Shown: positions 41,570 through 52,592, counted from the stretch's first letter. The stretch is DNA of 64,000 nucleotides from Cellulomonas cellasea (GCF_006538745.1 NZ_BJLR01000030.1:296317-360316); one strand, 5' to 3'. Notes: generated by a model not told the origin, from the sequence alone. Numbers and translations: made by a program.

Positions 41570-43201
41570 TCAGCTCGGGTCGACGCCGTGGTGGTAGAGG
41601 CCCCAGATCGCCGAGTCCGTGAGCGCCTCCCACGACGCCTCGAGCAGGTTCGGGCCGACGCCGACCGTGCTCCACGACGTCTGGCCGTCGCTCGACTCGA
41701 TCAGCACGCGCGTGACCGCGTCGGTGCCGTGCATCGCGTCGAGGATGCGGACCTTGAAGTCGATGAGCTCGAACGACTCGAGCACCGGGTAGACCCGCAC
41801 GAGCGCCTGCCGGAGCGCGTGGTCGAGCGCGTTGACCGGGCCGTTGCCCTCGCCGGTCGAGACGATGCGCTCCCCGCCGGCGTGCAGCTTGACGGTCGCC
41901 TCGGCCGTCGCCGGCACCCCGCGACCGCCGGCGCGCTCGACGATCGCGCGCCAGCTCTCGACCCGGAAGTACCCGGGCCGCCCACCGTTGAGCTCCTCGA
42001 CGAGCAGGAGCTCGAACGACGCGTCGGCCGCGTCGTACGTGTACCCCTGCGCCTCCGCGTCCTTGACGCGCTTGGTGACGCGCGCGAGCAGCTCGCTCTG
42101 ACCCGTGAGGTCGAAGCCGAGCTCACGGCCCTTGAGCTCGATCGCCGCGCGGCCGGCCATGTCCGAGATGAGCATGCGCATGTCGTTGCCGACGCGACGC
42201 GGGTCGATGTGCTGGTAGAGGTCCGGGTCGACCTTGATCGCGCTCGCGTGCAGCCCGCCCTTGTGCGCGAACGCGCTGGCGCCGACGTACGGCTGCCGGG
42301 CGAACGGGGCGATGTTGGTGATCTCGCTGATCGCGTGCGCGATGCGGGTCATCTCGGCCAGGCCGCCCTCGCCCTCGCCGTCGGCCGCGAGCAGCGTCCG
42401 GCCGTGCTTGATCTCGAGGTTCGCGACGACCGCGAGCAGGTCCGCGTTGCCCGTGCGCTCGCCGTAGCCGTTGACGGTGCCCTGGACGTGCTCGCAGCCC
42501 GCGCCGACCGCCGCGATCGAGTTCGCGACCGCGCAGCCCGAGTCGTTGTGCGCGTGCATCCCGAGGATCGCGTCGGGCCCGACGGCCGCGCGGGCCTCGG
42601 TGACGATCTCCGTGACCCAGTCGGGCAGCATGCCGCCGTTGGTGTCGCACAGCGCGACGACCTCGGCTCCCGCCTCGAACGCGCGGACCGCGGCCGAGAG
42701 CGCGTACTCGCGGTCGAAGCGGAACCCGTCGAAGAAGTGCTCGGCGTCGACGACGACCCGCCGCCCCTCGCGCACGAGCAGCGCGACGGTGTCGCCGATC
42801 ATCGCGAGGTTCTCCTCGGCGGTCGTGCGCAGCGCGCGCTCGACGTGCCGCAGGTCGAACTTCGCGACGAGCGTGACGACCGGCGCCTGCGAGTCGATCA
42901 GCGCCCGCACCTGCGGGTCGTCCTCCGCGCGGATCCCGGGCTTGCGGGTCGACCCGAACGCGGCGAGCACCGCGTTCTTCAGGTCGAGCTCGGTGCGCGC
43001 CCGGGCGAAGAACTCGGTGTCCTTCGGGATCGCGCCCGGCCAGCCGCCCTCGATGAAGCCGACCCCGAGCTCGTCGAGCAGCGGCGCGATCGCGAGCTTG
43101 TCCGCGACGGAGAGGTTCATGCCCTCCTGCTGCGCGCCGTCGCGCAGGGTCGTGTCGTAGACGTGGAACGGGCGCGCGCCCTCGGTGCTGGGGTGGGTCA
43201 C
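41570..43201 (-). CDS. cimA: Citramalate synthase
   Basis: A 543-residue enzyme of the LeuA-like group condensing pyruvate with acetyl-CoA to (R)-citramalate, a threonine-independent route to 2-ketobutyrate and isoleucine. The TIM barrel has VYDTTLRDGAQQEGMNLSV and GMHAHNDSGCAVANSIAAV (metal-binding HxH), and the C-terminal regulatory domain spans roughly residues 400-543. 2-isopropylmalate synthase and homocitrate synthase share the fold, but DTTLRDGAQQEG and the length fit CimA. An attenuator with a Leu/Ile/Val leader peptide precedes it. Confidence 0.95.
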   Translation of the reverse strand: MTHPSTEGARPFHVYDTTLRDGAQQEGMNLSVADKLAIAPLLDELGVGFIEGGWPGAIPKDTEFFARARTELDLKNAVLAAFGSTRKPGIRAEDDPQVRALIDSQAPVVTLVAKFDLRHVERALRTTAEENLAMIGDTVALLVREGRRVVVDAEHFFDGFRFDREYALSAAVRAFEAGAEVVALCDTNGGMLPDWVTEIVTEARAAVGPDAILGMHAHNDSGCAVANSIAAVGAGCEHVQGTVNGYGERTGNADLLAVVANLEIKHGRTLLAADGEGEGGLAEMTRIAHAISEITNIAPFARQPYVGASAFAHKGGLHASAIKVDPDLYQHIDPRRVGNDMRMLISDMAGRAAIELKGRELGFDLTGQSELLARVTKRVKDAEAQGYTYDAADASFELLLVEELNGGRPGYFRVESWRAIVERAGGRGVPATAEATVKLHAGGERIVSTGEGNGPVNALDHALRQALVRVYPVLESFELIDFKVRILDAMHGTDAVTRVLIESSDGQTSWSTVGVGPNLLEASWEALTDSAIWGLYHHGVDPS

Positions 43202-43343
43202 GATCGGCTCTCTCCGTGCGGTCGGTCGGACGTGCGTCGATCTCGGGGATCCGGCCGCGGGGAGCGGGTCCCGCCGGCGGGGTGGTGCCGGCCTGTCGTG
43301 TCAGGGTCGATCGACGAGCTGCCGGGCGGGGATGGTGCCCGAC

Positions 43344-43375
43344 AACAAAAAGACCCCCCGAGGATGCGGGAGGTC
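43344..43375 (-). terminator. cimA attenuator terminator
   Basis: On the minus strand GACCTCCCG pairs with CGGGGGGTC (one T-G) around loop CATCCT, followed directly by TTTTTGTT. A textbook intrinsic terminator, 28 nt after the leader-peptide stop. Confidence 0.9.
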
Positions 43376-43376
43376 G

Positions 43377-43402
43377 GCGCGTCTGCGGGTGGGCAGACGC
43401 GC
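43377..43402 (-). promoter_or_regulatory. Hairpin at the leader-peptide stop (pause stem)
   Basis: GCGCGTCTGC and GCAGACGCGC form a perfect 10-bp stem with a 6-nt loop. It starts at the last base of the leader peptide's TAG and ends one base before the terminator stem. Confidence 0.75.
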
Positions 43403-43431
43403 TACACGATGATGAGGCTGAGCTGTGTCAC
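43402..43431 (-). CDS. cimA leader peptide
   Basis: GTG ACA CAG CTC AGC CTC ATC ATC GTG TAG encodes MTQLSLIIV, five of nine residues being Leu, Ile or Val, directly before the pause stem and terminator. The GTG is 7 nt after CATGAT (43439-43444), an extended -10 (TGG before it), so the leader RNA is probably leaderless; ATG codons at 43440 and 43443 would give a four-residue longer form. Stalling at scarce branched-chain aminoacyl-tRNA should let transcription pass into cimA. Confidence 0.8.
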   Translation of the reverse strand: MTQLSLIIV

Positions 43432-43505
43432 GCGCCACATCATGCCACAGCGCCCCGGCGGCCCCTCGTCCCTCTCGCCCGCTGGACACCGGGCCGTCGC
43501 GAGGC

Positions 43506-43547
43506 CGCAGTCCGGCGGCCGAGATGCGCAGTCCGGCCGCCGAGATG
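43506..43547. repeat. 21-bp tandem duplication
   Basis: CGCAGTCCGGCGGCCGAGATG is followed at once by a copy differing at one position, in the space between the cimA leader and ilvE. Confidence 0.8.
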
Positions 43548-43573
43548 CCGCGGCGGGGCCGACGGCGCGCCGT

Positions 43574-43600
43574 CGCGGCCGCCCGTGAGGGACGGCCGCG
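43574..43600 (-). terminator. Probable ilvE terminator
   Basis: CGCGGCCG and CGGCCGCG with an 11-nt loop, 21 nt after the ilvE stop. Confidence 0.5.
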
Positions 43601-43621
43601 GCGGACGCGACCGACGCGCGG

Positions 43622-44734
43622 TCAGACCAGCCGGTGCATCCAGCCGTGCCGGTCGGCCGCGCGGCCGTACTGGATGTCCGTGAGCTCGGTGCGCAGGCGC
43701 GACGTGAGCGCGCCGGGCTCCCCGTCGGCCACGGTGTGCTCCCAGCCGCGCCCCGCGAGCCGGCCGATCGGCGTGATGACCGCGGCGGTGCCGCACGCGA
43801 AGACCTCGGTGATCGAGCCGTCCGCGAGGCCCGTGAGCACCTCGGCGAGCGGGATCCGCCGCTCCTCGACCCCGTGTCCGGCGTCGCGCGCGAGCTGCAG
43901 GATCGACGAGCGCGTGACCCCCTCGAGGATCGAGCCGGTGAGCTCGGGGGTCGCGACCGTGCCGTCGGCGCGGACCACGAAGACGTTCATCCCGCCGAGC
44001 TCCTCGAGCAGCGTGTTCGTCGCCGCGTCGAGGAAGCACACCTGGTCGTAGCCCTGCGCGGCCGCCTGGCGCTGCGGGAGGAGGCTCGCGGCGTAGTTGC
44101 CGCCGCACTTCGCGTCGCCCGTGCCGCCGGGACCGGCACGGTGGAACTCGTCGTCGACCCAGATCGACACCGGCTTCACGCCGCCGGCGAAGTACGGGCC
44201 GACGGGCGAGGCGATCACGAGGAACTCCGCCTCGAGCGTCGGGCGCACGCCCAGGAACGCCTCGGACGCGTACATGAACGGGCGCAGGTACAGGCTCGCC
44301 TCGTCGCCGGTCGGGACCCAGGCCCGGTCGGTCGCGACGAGCGCCGTGATCGCACCGAGGAAGTCGGCCTCCGACAGCACCGGCAGGGCGAGGCGGTGCG
44401 CCGAGCGGGCGAGCCGCGCGGCGTTGGCCCACGGGCGGAAGGTCCAGACGGAGCCGTCCGCGTGCGGGTACGCCTTGAGGCCCTCGAAGATCTCCTGGCC
44501 GTAGTGCAGGACCGCGGTCGCGGGGTCGAGCTGGAGCGGGCCGTACCGCTCGACCCGGCGGTCGTGCCAGCCGGTGCCGTCGGACCACGAGACACGTGCC
44601 ATGTGGTCGGTGAAGACGGTCCCGAACTTCGGCGCCGCGGTCAGCGCGTCGCGCTCCGCGTCGGGGGTCGGGGTGTCCGTGGGGCGGATCTCGAACGTCG
44701 GCAGCTCGGTCGACGGGGACGTGTCGGTGCTCAT
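43622..44734 (-). CDS. ilvE: Branched-chain amino acid aminotransferase
   Basis: A 370-residue fold-type IV PLP enzyme that performs the last step to Leu, Ile and Val. The cofactor lysine is in GTGDAKCGGNYAASLLPQ; LHYGQEIFEGLKAYPHADGS and FLDAATNTLLEELGGMNVF are family blocks. ATG 44734 (MSTDTSPSTELP) is preceded by GGGGGCC. It follows leuB by 109 nt on the same strand and probably shares its transcript. Confidence 0.97.
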   Translation of the reverse strand: MSTDTSPSTELPTFEIRPTDTPTPDAERDALTAAPKFGTVFTDHMARVSWSDGTGWHDRRVERYGPLQLDPATAVLHYGQEIFEGLKAYPHADGSVWTFRPWANAARLARSAHRLALPVLSEADFLGAITALVATDRAWVPTGDEASLYLRPFMYASEAFLGVRPTLEAEFLVIASPVGPYFAGGVKPVSIWVDDEFHRAGPGGTGDAKCGGNYAASLLPQRQAAAQGYDQVCFLDAATNTLLEELGGMNVFVVRADGTVATPELTGSILEGVTRSSILQLARDAGHGVEERRIPLAEVLTGLADGSITEVFACGTAAVITPIGRLAGRGWEHTVADGEPGALTSRLRTELTDIQYGRAADRHGWMHRLV

Positions 44735-44843
44735 GAGGGGGCCTTTCACCTGGGACGGTTCTGACGGTACCGGGTGAGACGGCCGGGTGGTCGGGGGGAC
44801 GTGCACCGCGCGGCGGCCCGCTGGGGAGCGGGCCGTGCGCGGG

Positions 44844-45893
44844 TCAGCCGCTGATGCGCGCGGCGAGGTCCTTGCCCACCTCGGCCGTCGACCGTACTCG
44901 CCCGAGCGAGCCGCGCTCCGCCAGGTCGGCGGCGACGGCGCGCTCGACGGACGCCGCGGCGTCGGTCAGCCCGAGGTGGTCGAGCAGCATCGCGACCGAC
45001 AGCACGGTCGCCGTGGGGTCGGCCTTGCCCTGACCCGCGATGTCCGGCGCGGAGCCGTGCACGGGCTCGAACATGCTCGGCGCGGTGCGGTCCGGGTTGA
45101 TGTTCGCCGACGCGGCGAGGCCGATGCCGCCCGTGATCGCCGCGGCGAGGTCCGTGAGGATGTCGCCGAACAGGTTGTCGGTCACGATCACGTCGAAGCG
45201 CGACGGGTTCGTGACGAGGAAGATCGTCGCGGCGTCGACGTGCAGGTAGTCGACCGTGACGTCGGGGAACTCCGCGTTGACCGCGTCGACGGTGCGGCGC
45301 CACAGGTGCCCCGCGTGGACCAGCACGTTGTGCTTGTGCACGAGCGTGAGCTTCTTGCGCGGGCGCGACGCGGCGCGGGCGAACGCGTCGCGAACGACCC
45401 GCTCGACGCCGAACGCGGTGTTGACGCTGACCTCGTTGGCGACCTCGGCCGGGGTGCCGACGCGGATCGCGCCGCCGTTGCCGACGTACGGGCCCTCGGT
45501 GCCCTCGCGGACGACGACGAAGTCGACCTCGCCGGGGTTCGCGAGCGGCGACGTCACGCCCGGGTAGAGCCGGCCGGGGCGCAGGTTGACGTAGTGGTCG
45601 AGCGCGAAGCGCAGCTTGAGCAGCAGCCCCCGCTCGAGGACGCCCGAGGGGACCTGCGGGTCGCCGATCGCGCCGAGCAGGATCGCCTCGTGGCCACGGA
45701 TCGCCTCGAGGTCGGTGTCCGTGAGCGTCTCGCCGGTCGCGTGCCAGCGGCGGGCGCCGAGGTCGAAGTCGGTGGTGCGCACGCTGACGTCGGTCCCCGA
45801 CAGGGCCGCGTCGAGGGCCAGCAGGCCCTGCTCGACGACCTCGGTGCCGATGCCGTCGCCTGCGATCACTGCCAGCTCGATGGTGCGCGTCAT
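44844..45893 (-). CDS. leuB: 3-isopropylmalate dehydrogenase
   Basis: A 349-residue NAD-dependent beta-decarboxylating dehydrogenase, third leucine-specific step. Blocks: [74 protein letters not shown] and [24 protein letters not shown] lies 6 nt before the ATG, so the message is probably leaderless. A palindrome like the one at leuC/ndgR lies 5 nt upstream of that -10 element. Confidence 0.98.
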   Translation of the reverse strand: MTRTIELAVIAGDGIGTEVVEQGLLALDAALSGTDVSVRTTDFDLGARRWHATGETLTDTDLEAIRGHEAILLGAIGDPQVPSGVLERGLLLKLRFALDHYVNLRPGRLYPGVTSPLANPGEVDFVVVREGTEGPYVGNGGAIRVGTPAEVANEVSVNTAFGVERVVRDAFARAASRPRKKLTLVHKHNVLVHAGHLWRRTVDAVNAEFPDVTVDYLHVDAATIFLVTNPSRFDVIVTDNLFGDILTDLAAAITGGIGLAASANINPDRTAPSMFEPVHGSAPDIAGQGKADPTATVLSVAMLLDHLGLTDAAASVERAVAADLAERGSLGRVRSTAEVGKDLAARISG

Positions 45894-45910
45894 GCGGCCA
45901 CCCTAGCGGG

Positions 45911-45931
45911 GCGTCCCACGTGCCGGGACGC
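45911..45931. promoter_or_regulatory. NdgR-type palindrome at the leuB promoter
   Basis: GCGTCCC and GGGACGC, perfect 7-bp arms with a 7-nt spacer. Compared with the leuC/ndgR palindrome it differs only by a compensated change at arm position 6. It covers the expected -35 region of leuB. Confidence 0.6.
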
Positions 45932-45952
45932 ACATCTCACGCCTCGACACAC

Positions 45953-45991
45953 GCCGAGGGCGGCGCCCCGGTGCGGGACGCCGCCCTCGGC
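45953..45991 (-). terminator. ilvBNC operon terminator
   Basis: GCCGAGGGCGGCG and CGCCGCCCTCGGC, a 13-bp perfect stem with a 13-nt loop, 38 nt after the ilvC stop. Confidence 0.75.
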
Positions 45992-46029
45992 GGACGTGCG
46001 GGTCGTGCGGGTCGTGCAGGTGCGTCGGG

Positions 46030-47727
<1,698 letters not shown>

Positions 47728-49593
47728 TCAGTCCTCCCGGTCCCACGCCGGGGAGATCCCGCGCGCGTACTGGATCTCGTCGTTGCTGACCCCGGCCGAG
47801 ACCATGGGCCACACCATCGCGTCGCGCGAGACCGTGAAGTCGACCACGACGGGCTGGTCGTCGATCTCCATGGCCCGCTTGATCGTCGCGTCGACGTCGG
47901 CCTTCGTCTCGCACCGCAGCCCCACGCAGCCGTAGGCCTCGGCGAGCTTGACGAAGTCGGGGACGCGCACGGTGCCGTGCCCGGTGTGCAGATCGGTGTT
48001 CGAGTAGCGCGACTCGTAGAACAGCGTCTGCCACTGGCGCACCATGCCGAGCGAGGAGTTATTGATCACCGCGACCTTGATCGGGATCTCGTTGATCGTG
48101 CAGGTCGCGAGCTCCTGGTTCGTCATCTGGAAGCAGCCGTCGCCGTCGATGGCCCACACCGTGCGGTCCGGCTCCCCGACCTTGGCGCCCATGGCCGCGG
48201 GCACCGAGAAGCCCATCGTGCCGAGCCCGCCCGAGTTGAGCCACGAGTTCGGGCGCTCGTACCGGATGAACTGCGAGGCCCACATCTGGTGCTGGCCGAC
48301 GCCCGACGCGAAGATCGACTCCGGCCCGGAGATCTCGCCGATCCGGCTGATGACGTGCTGCGGGGCGAGGTGGCCGTCGTCGGGCTCGTCGAAGCCGAGC
48401 GGGAACGTCTCGCGCCACGTGTCGACCTGCTTCCACCAGCCCTCGAGGTCCGGGCGGCCGTGCTGCGCGTGCTCCTTGACGAGCTCGGGCAGCAGGTCGG
48501 CGAGGACCTCCTTGAGGTCGCCCACGATCGGCACGTCCGCGGCGCGGTTCTTGCCGATCTCGGCGGGGTCGATGTCGGCGTGCACGATCGTCGCGCCGGG
48601 CGCGAAGCTCGACAGCTTGCCGGTCACCCGGTCGTCGAAGCGCGCGCCGAGGCTCACGATGAGGTCGGCCTTCTGCAGCGCGGCGACCGCGGCCACCGTG
48701 CCGTGCATGCCGGGCATCCCGAGGTGCTGCGGGTGGGAGTCGGGCAGCGCGCCGCGGGCCATGAGCGTCGTCACGACGGGGGCGCCCGACGCGTCGACGA
48801 GCTTGCGCAGGGCCTCCGACGCGCGCGAGCGGATCACGCCGCCGCCCACGTAGAGCACGGGGCGGCGGGCCGTCGCGAGCAGGCGGGCCGCCTCGCGGAT
48901 CTGCTTGGCGTGCGGCTTCGTGACCGGGTGGTAGCCGGGGAGCTTGAGCTCCTGCGGCCACGAGAAGGTCGTGTCGGTCTGCATCGCGGACTTGGCGATG
49001 TCCACGAGCACCGGGCCCGGGCGGCCCGTCGACGCGATGTGGAACGCCTCGGCGATCACGCGCGGGATCTCGTCGGGGTCGGTCACGAGGTAGTTGTGCT
49101 TCGTCACCGGGAGCGTGATGCCGACGATGTCGGCCTCCTGGAACGCGTCCGTCCCGATGAGCGACGCGCCGACCTGCCCGGTGATCGCGACGAGCGGGAT
49201 CGAGTCCATGTGCGCGTCGGCGATCGGGGTCACGAGGTTCGTCGCGCCCGGCCCGGACGTCGCCATGCACACGCCGACCCTCCCGGTCGCGTGCGCGTAC
49301 CCCTGGGCCGCGTGCCCGCCGCCCTGCTCGTGGCGCACGAGGATGTGCCGCACGCGCTTGGAGTCCATGAGCGGGTCGTACGTGGGCAGGATCGCGCCAC
49401 CCGGGATGCCGAAGACGACCTCGACGCCGGCCTCCTCGAGCGAGCGGACGATCGACTGGGCACCCGTGACGCGCTCGGGGCCGACGGCGACGTCGCGGCG
49501 GACGGCATCGGTGCCGCGCGGGTCGGCGGACGCGCGCACGGAGGCCGGCGTGGCCGGCGTACGCGGGGGTGCCGGGTGGGGGCCCTGGACCAT
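47728..49593 (-). CDS. ilvB: Acetolactate synthase large subunit
   Basis: A 621-residue TPP-dependent enzyme making acetolactate and acetohydroxybutyrate. Blocks: [39 protein letters not shown] (catalytic-Glu region of the PYR domain), [20 protein letters not shown] and the TPP motif [18 protein letters not shown]. The N-terminal ~40 residues are a Pro/Ala-rich extension. GGAGAA precedes the ATG. A leaderless Ile/Leu/Val leader peptide and an attenuator stand upstream. Confidence 0.98.
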   Translation of the reverse strand: MVQGPHPAPPRTPATPASVRASADPRGTDAVRRDVAVGPERVTGAQSIVRSLEEAGVEVVFGIPGGAILPTYDPLMDSKRVRHILVRHEQGGGHAAQGYAHATGRVGVCMATSGPGATNLVTPIADAHMDSIPLVAITGQVGASLIGTDAFQEADIVGITLPVTKHNYLVTDPDEIPRVIAEAFHIASTGRPGPVLVDIAKSAMQTDTTFSWPQELKLPGYHPVTKPHAKQIREAARLLATARRPVLYVGGGVIRSRASEALRKLVDASGAPVVTTLMARGALPDSHPQHLGMPGMHGTVAAVAALQKADLIVSLGARFDDRVTGKLSSFAPGATIVHADIDPAEIGKNRAADVPIVGDLKEVLADLLPELVKEHAQHGRPDLEGWWKQVDTWRETFPLGFDEPDDGHLAPQHVISRIGEISGPESIFASGVGQHQMWASQFIRYERPNSWLNSGGLGTMGFSVPAAMGAKVGEPDRTVWAIDGDGCFQMTNQELATCTINEIPIKVAVINNSSLGMVRQWQTLFYESRYSNTDLHTGHGTVRVPDFVKLAEAYGCVGLRCETKADVDATIKRAMEIDDQPVVVDFTVSRDAMVWPMVSAGVSNDEIQYARGISPAWDRED

Positions 49594-49701
49594 CGGTTTC
49601 TCCCTGGCTTCGGTGCTGGTGGAGCTCGGGTCGTGCTGGTCGTGCTGGTCGTGCGGTGCGTCGCGCCGGTGCGGTGCGCGGCGGCAGCCGCTCCGACATA
49701 G

Positions 49702-49737
49702 AAAAACCCCTCGGCCCGGTACGGGCTGGACGAGGGG
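49702..49737 (-). terminator. ilvB attenuator terminator
   Basis: On the minus strand CCCCTCG pairs with CGAGGGG; inside are GCCCG and CGGGC with a 3-nt loop. TTTTTC follows. It lies 34 nt after the leader-peptide stop. Confidence 0.88.
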
Positions 49738-49770
49738 TGAGCGCGCGACGAGACCTGGGACGAGGTCGCC

Positions 49771-49812
49771 TCAGCCGGCGCGCTCGGGTACTACGAGGAG
49801 GATCGTCTGCAC
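49771..49812 (-). CDS. ilvB leader peptide
   Basis: GTG CAG ACG ATC CTC CTC GTA GTA CCC GAG CGC GCC GGC TGA encodes MQTILLVVPERAG, with a run of Ile-Leu-Leu-Val-Val. The start codon is 7 nt after a -10 element (TACAGT), so the leader RNA begins at the codon. Actinobacterial ilvB operons are known to be attenuated through such peptides. Confidence 0.87.
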   Translation of the reverse strand: MQTILLVVPERAG

Positions 49813-49819
49813 CTTGGGG

Positions 49820-49848
49820 ACTGTACGCCGGAGCCGCGGGGATGTCAC
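49820..49848 (-). promoter_or_regulatory. ilvBNC promoter
   Basis: GTGACA (49848-49843), 17 nt, TACAGT (49825-49820), then 7 nt to the leader-peptide GTG. The -35 matches TTGACA at 5 of 6 positions. Confidence 0.75.
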
Positions 49849-50009
49849 CTCGCGTTCCGGCGCGTCTCGCATCGTGGTTCACGAGTCCGCGGGTCGGACG
49901 CTGCTGCGGTCGGCGGCCACCGGAGCGCGCGGCGGCCGGCGACGCTGAGCCACGCCGCGCGCGGGCGGCCTGGCCCGCCCGAGCACAGCCGGCGACCCAC
50001 CGGCCCGGC

Positions 50010-50282
50010 TCAGCAGCAGCGCGACCCCGGGTGCCGGGCGGTGTGCGCGTGCCGCTCGCGCCAGTACTCCCCCACGTCGAGCGGCGTGGCCCCCGGGGAC
50101 GTACGGGCGAGGTGCGCGACGTAGCGCGCGTGGTCGTCGTCCCCGAGCAGCGCGCCCACGTACCAGCGCACCGCCCGCCACGCCCGTGCCGCACGCGCGC
50201 CCAGCCGCGCCGGCCGGTCCGCCCGACCGGCAGGGCGGGGACGGGACGCGAGCCCGGGGACCACCTCGCCCGCCGCGCTCAC
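50010..50282 (-). CDS. YbdD/YjiX family protein
   Basis: A 90-residue protein. RAVRWYVGALLGDDDHARYVAHLART / GEYWRERHAHTARHPGSRCC is the YbdD signature (GDDDYxxYVxHxxxxHP), here with the usual C-terminal RCC. YbdD-type proteins always accompany CstA-like pyruvate/peptide transporters and are needed for transport. The GTG start overlaps the cstA stop by 4 bp. The first ~25 residues are a non-conserved basic extension. Confidence 0.92.
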   Translation of the reverse strand: MSAAGEVVPGLASRPRPAGRADRPARLGARAARAWRAVRWYVGALLGDDDHARYVAHLARTSPGATPLDVGEYWRERHAHTARHPGSRCC

Positions 50283-52531
50283 CCGTGCACCCCCGCCCGG
50301 GCCGGGCGCGGACCCTCGGCGTCCCACAGCGCCTGGATCTCGCGCTCCGCGTCCGTGGGGACCATGCCGGTCGGCGCGAAGATCTGCGACGGCACGTCGG
50401 GCTCCTCGCTCGTGGGCAGCCCGCCGGCGCGCACCGCGCGCACGCAGACCACGGCGGCCGCCAGCACGGTGACCAGCACGAGCGCCGCGAACAGGATCGA
50501 CAGCGTGCCCTGCACCGCGGTGTTCCGGATCACGGCGTCCATCGCCTCGGGCGTCGCGGCCGAGCCGAACGACTCCTCGCCGGCGTCGCGGGCCGCACGG
50601 AACGCGTCGTGCTGCGCCCAGTACCCGAGCCGCGGGTCGGTCGAGAAGATCTTCTGGTAGGACGCGGTCATCGTGACCACGAGGTCCCACACGAGCGGCA
50701 GCCCCGGGATCCAGGCCCACCGGAACAGGCCCTTCTTGACCACGACGGTGAACACGACCGAGAGCGCGATCGCCGCGAGCAGCTGGTTCGCGATCCCGAA
50801 CAGCGGGAACAGCGTGTTGATCCCGCCGAGCGGGTCCGTGACGCCCATGAGCAGGATCGCGCCCCACCCGGCGACCACGAGCGCCGAGCACAGCCACGCC
50901 CCGACGCGCCACGACGGGTCCCGGAACCGCTTCGCAGGCCCGCCGAGGTTGCCGAGCGAGTCCGAGAGCATGAAGCGCGCGACGCGGGTGCCGGCATCGA
51001 CCGTCGTGAGGATGAACAGCGCCTCGAACATGATCGCGAAGTGGTACCAGAACGACGCGAGCGACGAGCCGCCGATCGCGCTCGCGAGCACCTGCGCCAT
51101 GCCGAACGCGAGCGTCGGGGCCCCGCCGGTGCGGGAGATGATCGACTCCTCGCCGACGTTCTCGGCCGCGCCGGCGATCTCGCCGGGGCTGATGTCCGGG
51201 CCACCGAGCCCGAGCCCGTTGACGTAGGCGGCCGCCGCCTCGGGCGTCCCGCCGGTCAGCGCCGTCGGGGCGTTCATCACGAAGTAGAGGTGCTGGTCGA
51301 TGACGACCGCCGTGACGAGCGCCATGATCGCGACGAACGACTCCGTCATCATGCCGCCGTACCCGATGAGCCGGGCCTGGCTCTCCTTCTCGAGGAGCTT
51401 GGGCGTCGTGCCGGACGCGATGAGCGAGTGGAACCCGGACAACGCGCCGCACGCGATCGTGATGAACAGGAACGGGAAGAGCGACCCCGCGAACGCCGGG
51501 CCGTTGCCCTCGAGCGCGAACGAGGACACCGCGGGCGCCTGGACCTCGGGGCGCACGAGCAGGATGCCGACCGCGAGCAGGACGATCGTGCCGACCTTCA
51601 TGAACGTCGACAGGTAGTCGCGCGGCGCGAGGAGCAGCCACACGGGGAGCACCGAGGCGGCGAACCCGTAGGCGACGAGCAGCCAGGCGATCGCGACCTT
51701 GGAGAGCGTGAACCAGTCCTGGCCCCAGTCGGTCTCGGCGACCCAGCCGCCCGAGACGATCGCGAGCAGCAGCAGCACGAGCCCGATGAGCGAGACCTCG
51801 CTGACCCGGCCGGGACGCAGGAACCGCAGGTAGACGCCCATGAACAGCGCGATCGGGATCGTCATGGCGATCGAGAAGATGCCCCACGGGCTCTCGGCGA
51901 GCGCGTTGACGACCACGAGGCCGAGCACCGCGATGATGATGATCATGATGACGAAGACGCCGACGAGCGCCGCGATGCCGCCGACGCGGCCGAGCTCGTC
52001 GCGCGCCATCTGACCGAGGCTGCGCCCGCGGCGGCGGACCGAGATCGACAGCACGAGGAAGTCCTGGACCGCGCCGCCGAGCACGCAGCCGATGACGATC
52101 CACAGCGTCCCCGGCAGATAGCCCATCTGCGCCGCGAGCACGGGGCCGACGAGCGGGCCGGCGCCGGCGATCGCCGCGAAGTGGTGGCCGAACAGCACGC
52201 GCCGGTCGGTCGGCATGAAGTCCTTGGCGTTCTCGTACCGCTCCGCGGGCGTCGCCCGGTCGTCGCGCGGGCGGACGATCTTCCGCTCGACGAAGCGCGC
52301 GTAGAACCGGTAGGCCACCGCGTACGTGCAGACCGCCGCGACGACGAACCACACCGCGTTCACGGTCTCCCCGCGCACGACCGCGATGACGGACCACGCG
52401 ACGGCGCCGAGCAGCGCGATCACCGCGAACACGATCTTCGAGCGGACCGGCATGGGCCGCCGGTCGATCACCCCGACGGGGAGCGCCCCCTCCTCGGTGC
52501 GCAGCACCTCGACTCCGGACGCGTCGGACAT
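50279..52531 (-). CDS. cstA: Carbon starvation protein A
   Basis: A 750-residue membrane transporter with about seventeen hydrophobic segments. Family blocks: RVLFGHHFAAIAGAGPLVGPVLAAQ, QDFLVLSISVRRRGRSLGQMA, ACGALSGFHSLIASGTTPK and the C-terminal GINTLFPLFGIANQLLAAIAL. CstA/BtsT proteins import pyruvate or peptides when carbon is scarce. GGGAGGG stands before the ATG. A perfect CRP-type palindrome lies 62 nt upstream, matching the cAMP-CRP control known for E. coli cstA. Coupled to the YbdD gene. Confidence 0.97.
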   Translation of the reverse strand: MSDASGVEVLRTEEGALPVGVIDRRPMPVRSKIVFAVIALLGAVAWSVIAVVRGETVNAVWFVVAAVCTYAVAYRFYARFVERKIVRPRDDRATPAERYENAKDFMPTDRRVLFGHHFAAIAGAGPLVGPVLAAQMGYLPGTLWIVIGCVLGGAVQDFLVLSISVRRRGRSLGQMARDELGRVGGIAALVGVFVIMIIIIAVLGLVVVNALAESPWGIFSIAMTIPIALFMGVYLRFLRPGRVSEVSLIGLVLLLLAIVSGGWVAETDWGQDWFTLSKVAIAWLLVAYGFAASVLPVWLLLAPRDYLSTFMKVGTIVLLAVGILLVRPEVQAPAVSSFALEGNGPAFAGSLFPFLFITIACGALSGFHSLIASGTTPKLLEKESQARLIGYGGMMTESFVAIMALVTAVVIDQHLYFVMNAPTALTGGTPEAAAAYVNGLGLGGPDISPGEIAGAAENVGEESIISRTGGAPTLAFGMAQVLASAIGGSSLASFWYHFAIMFEALFILTTVDAGTRVARFMLSDSLGNLGGPAKRFRDPSWRVGAWLCSALVVAGWGAILLMGVTDPLGGINTLFPLFGIANQLLAAIALSVVFTVVVKKGLFRWAWIPGLPLVWDLVVTMTASYQKIFSTDPRLGYWAQHDAFRAARDAGEESFGSAATPEAMDAVIRNTAVQGTLSILFAALVLVTVLAAAVVCVRAVRAGGLPTSEEPDVPSQIFAPTGMVPTDAEREIQALWDAEGPRPARAGVHG

Positions 52532-52592
52532 GGGCCCTCCCGGGACGCTCGCGCCACGCGCCCCGAGCCCCCTGGCCCGCGTCGGCAGCGAC

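Noticed and set aside
49862..49868. GCGTCTC upstream of the ilvB promoter as an NdgR site
   Set aside because: Only one arm is present; the sequence 7 nt further does not read GAGACGC. A half-site is too weak a claim.
50010..52397. A continuous frame overlapping cstA in another register
   Set aside because: Only its last 91 codons (YbdD) show family similarity; the rest is the alternative frame of cstA.
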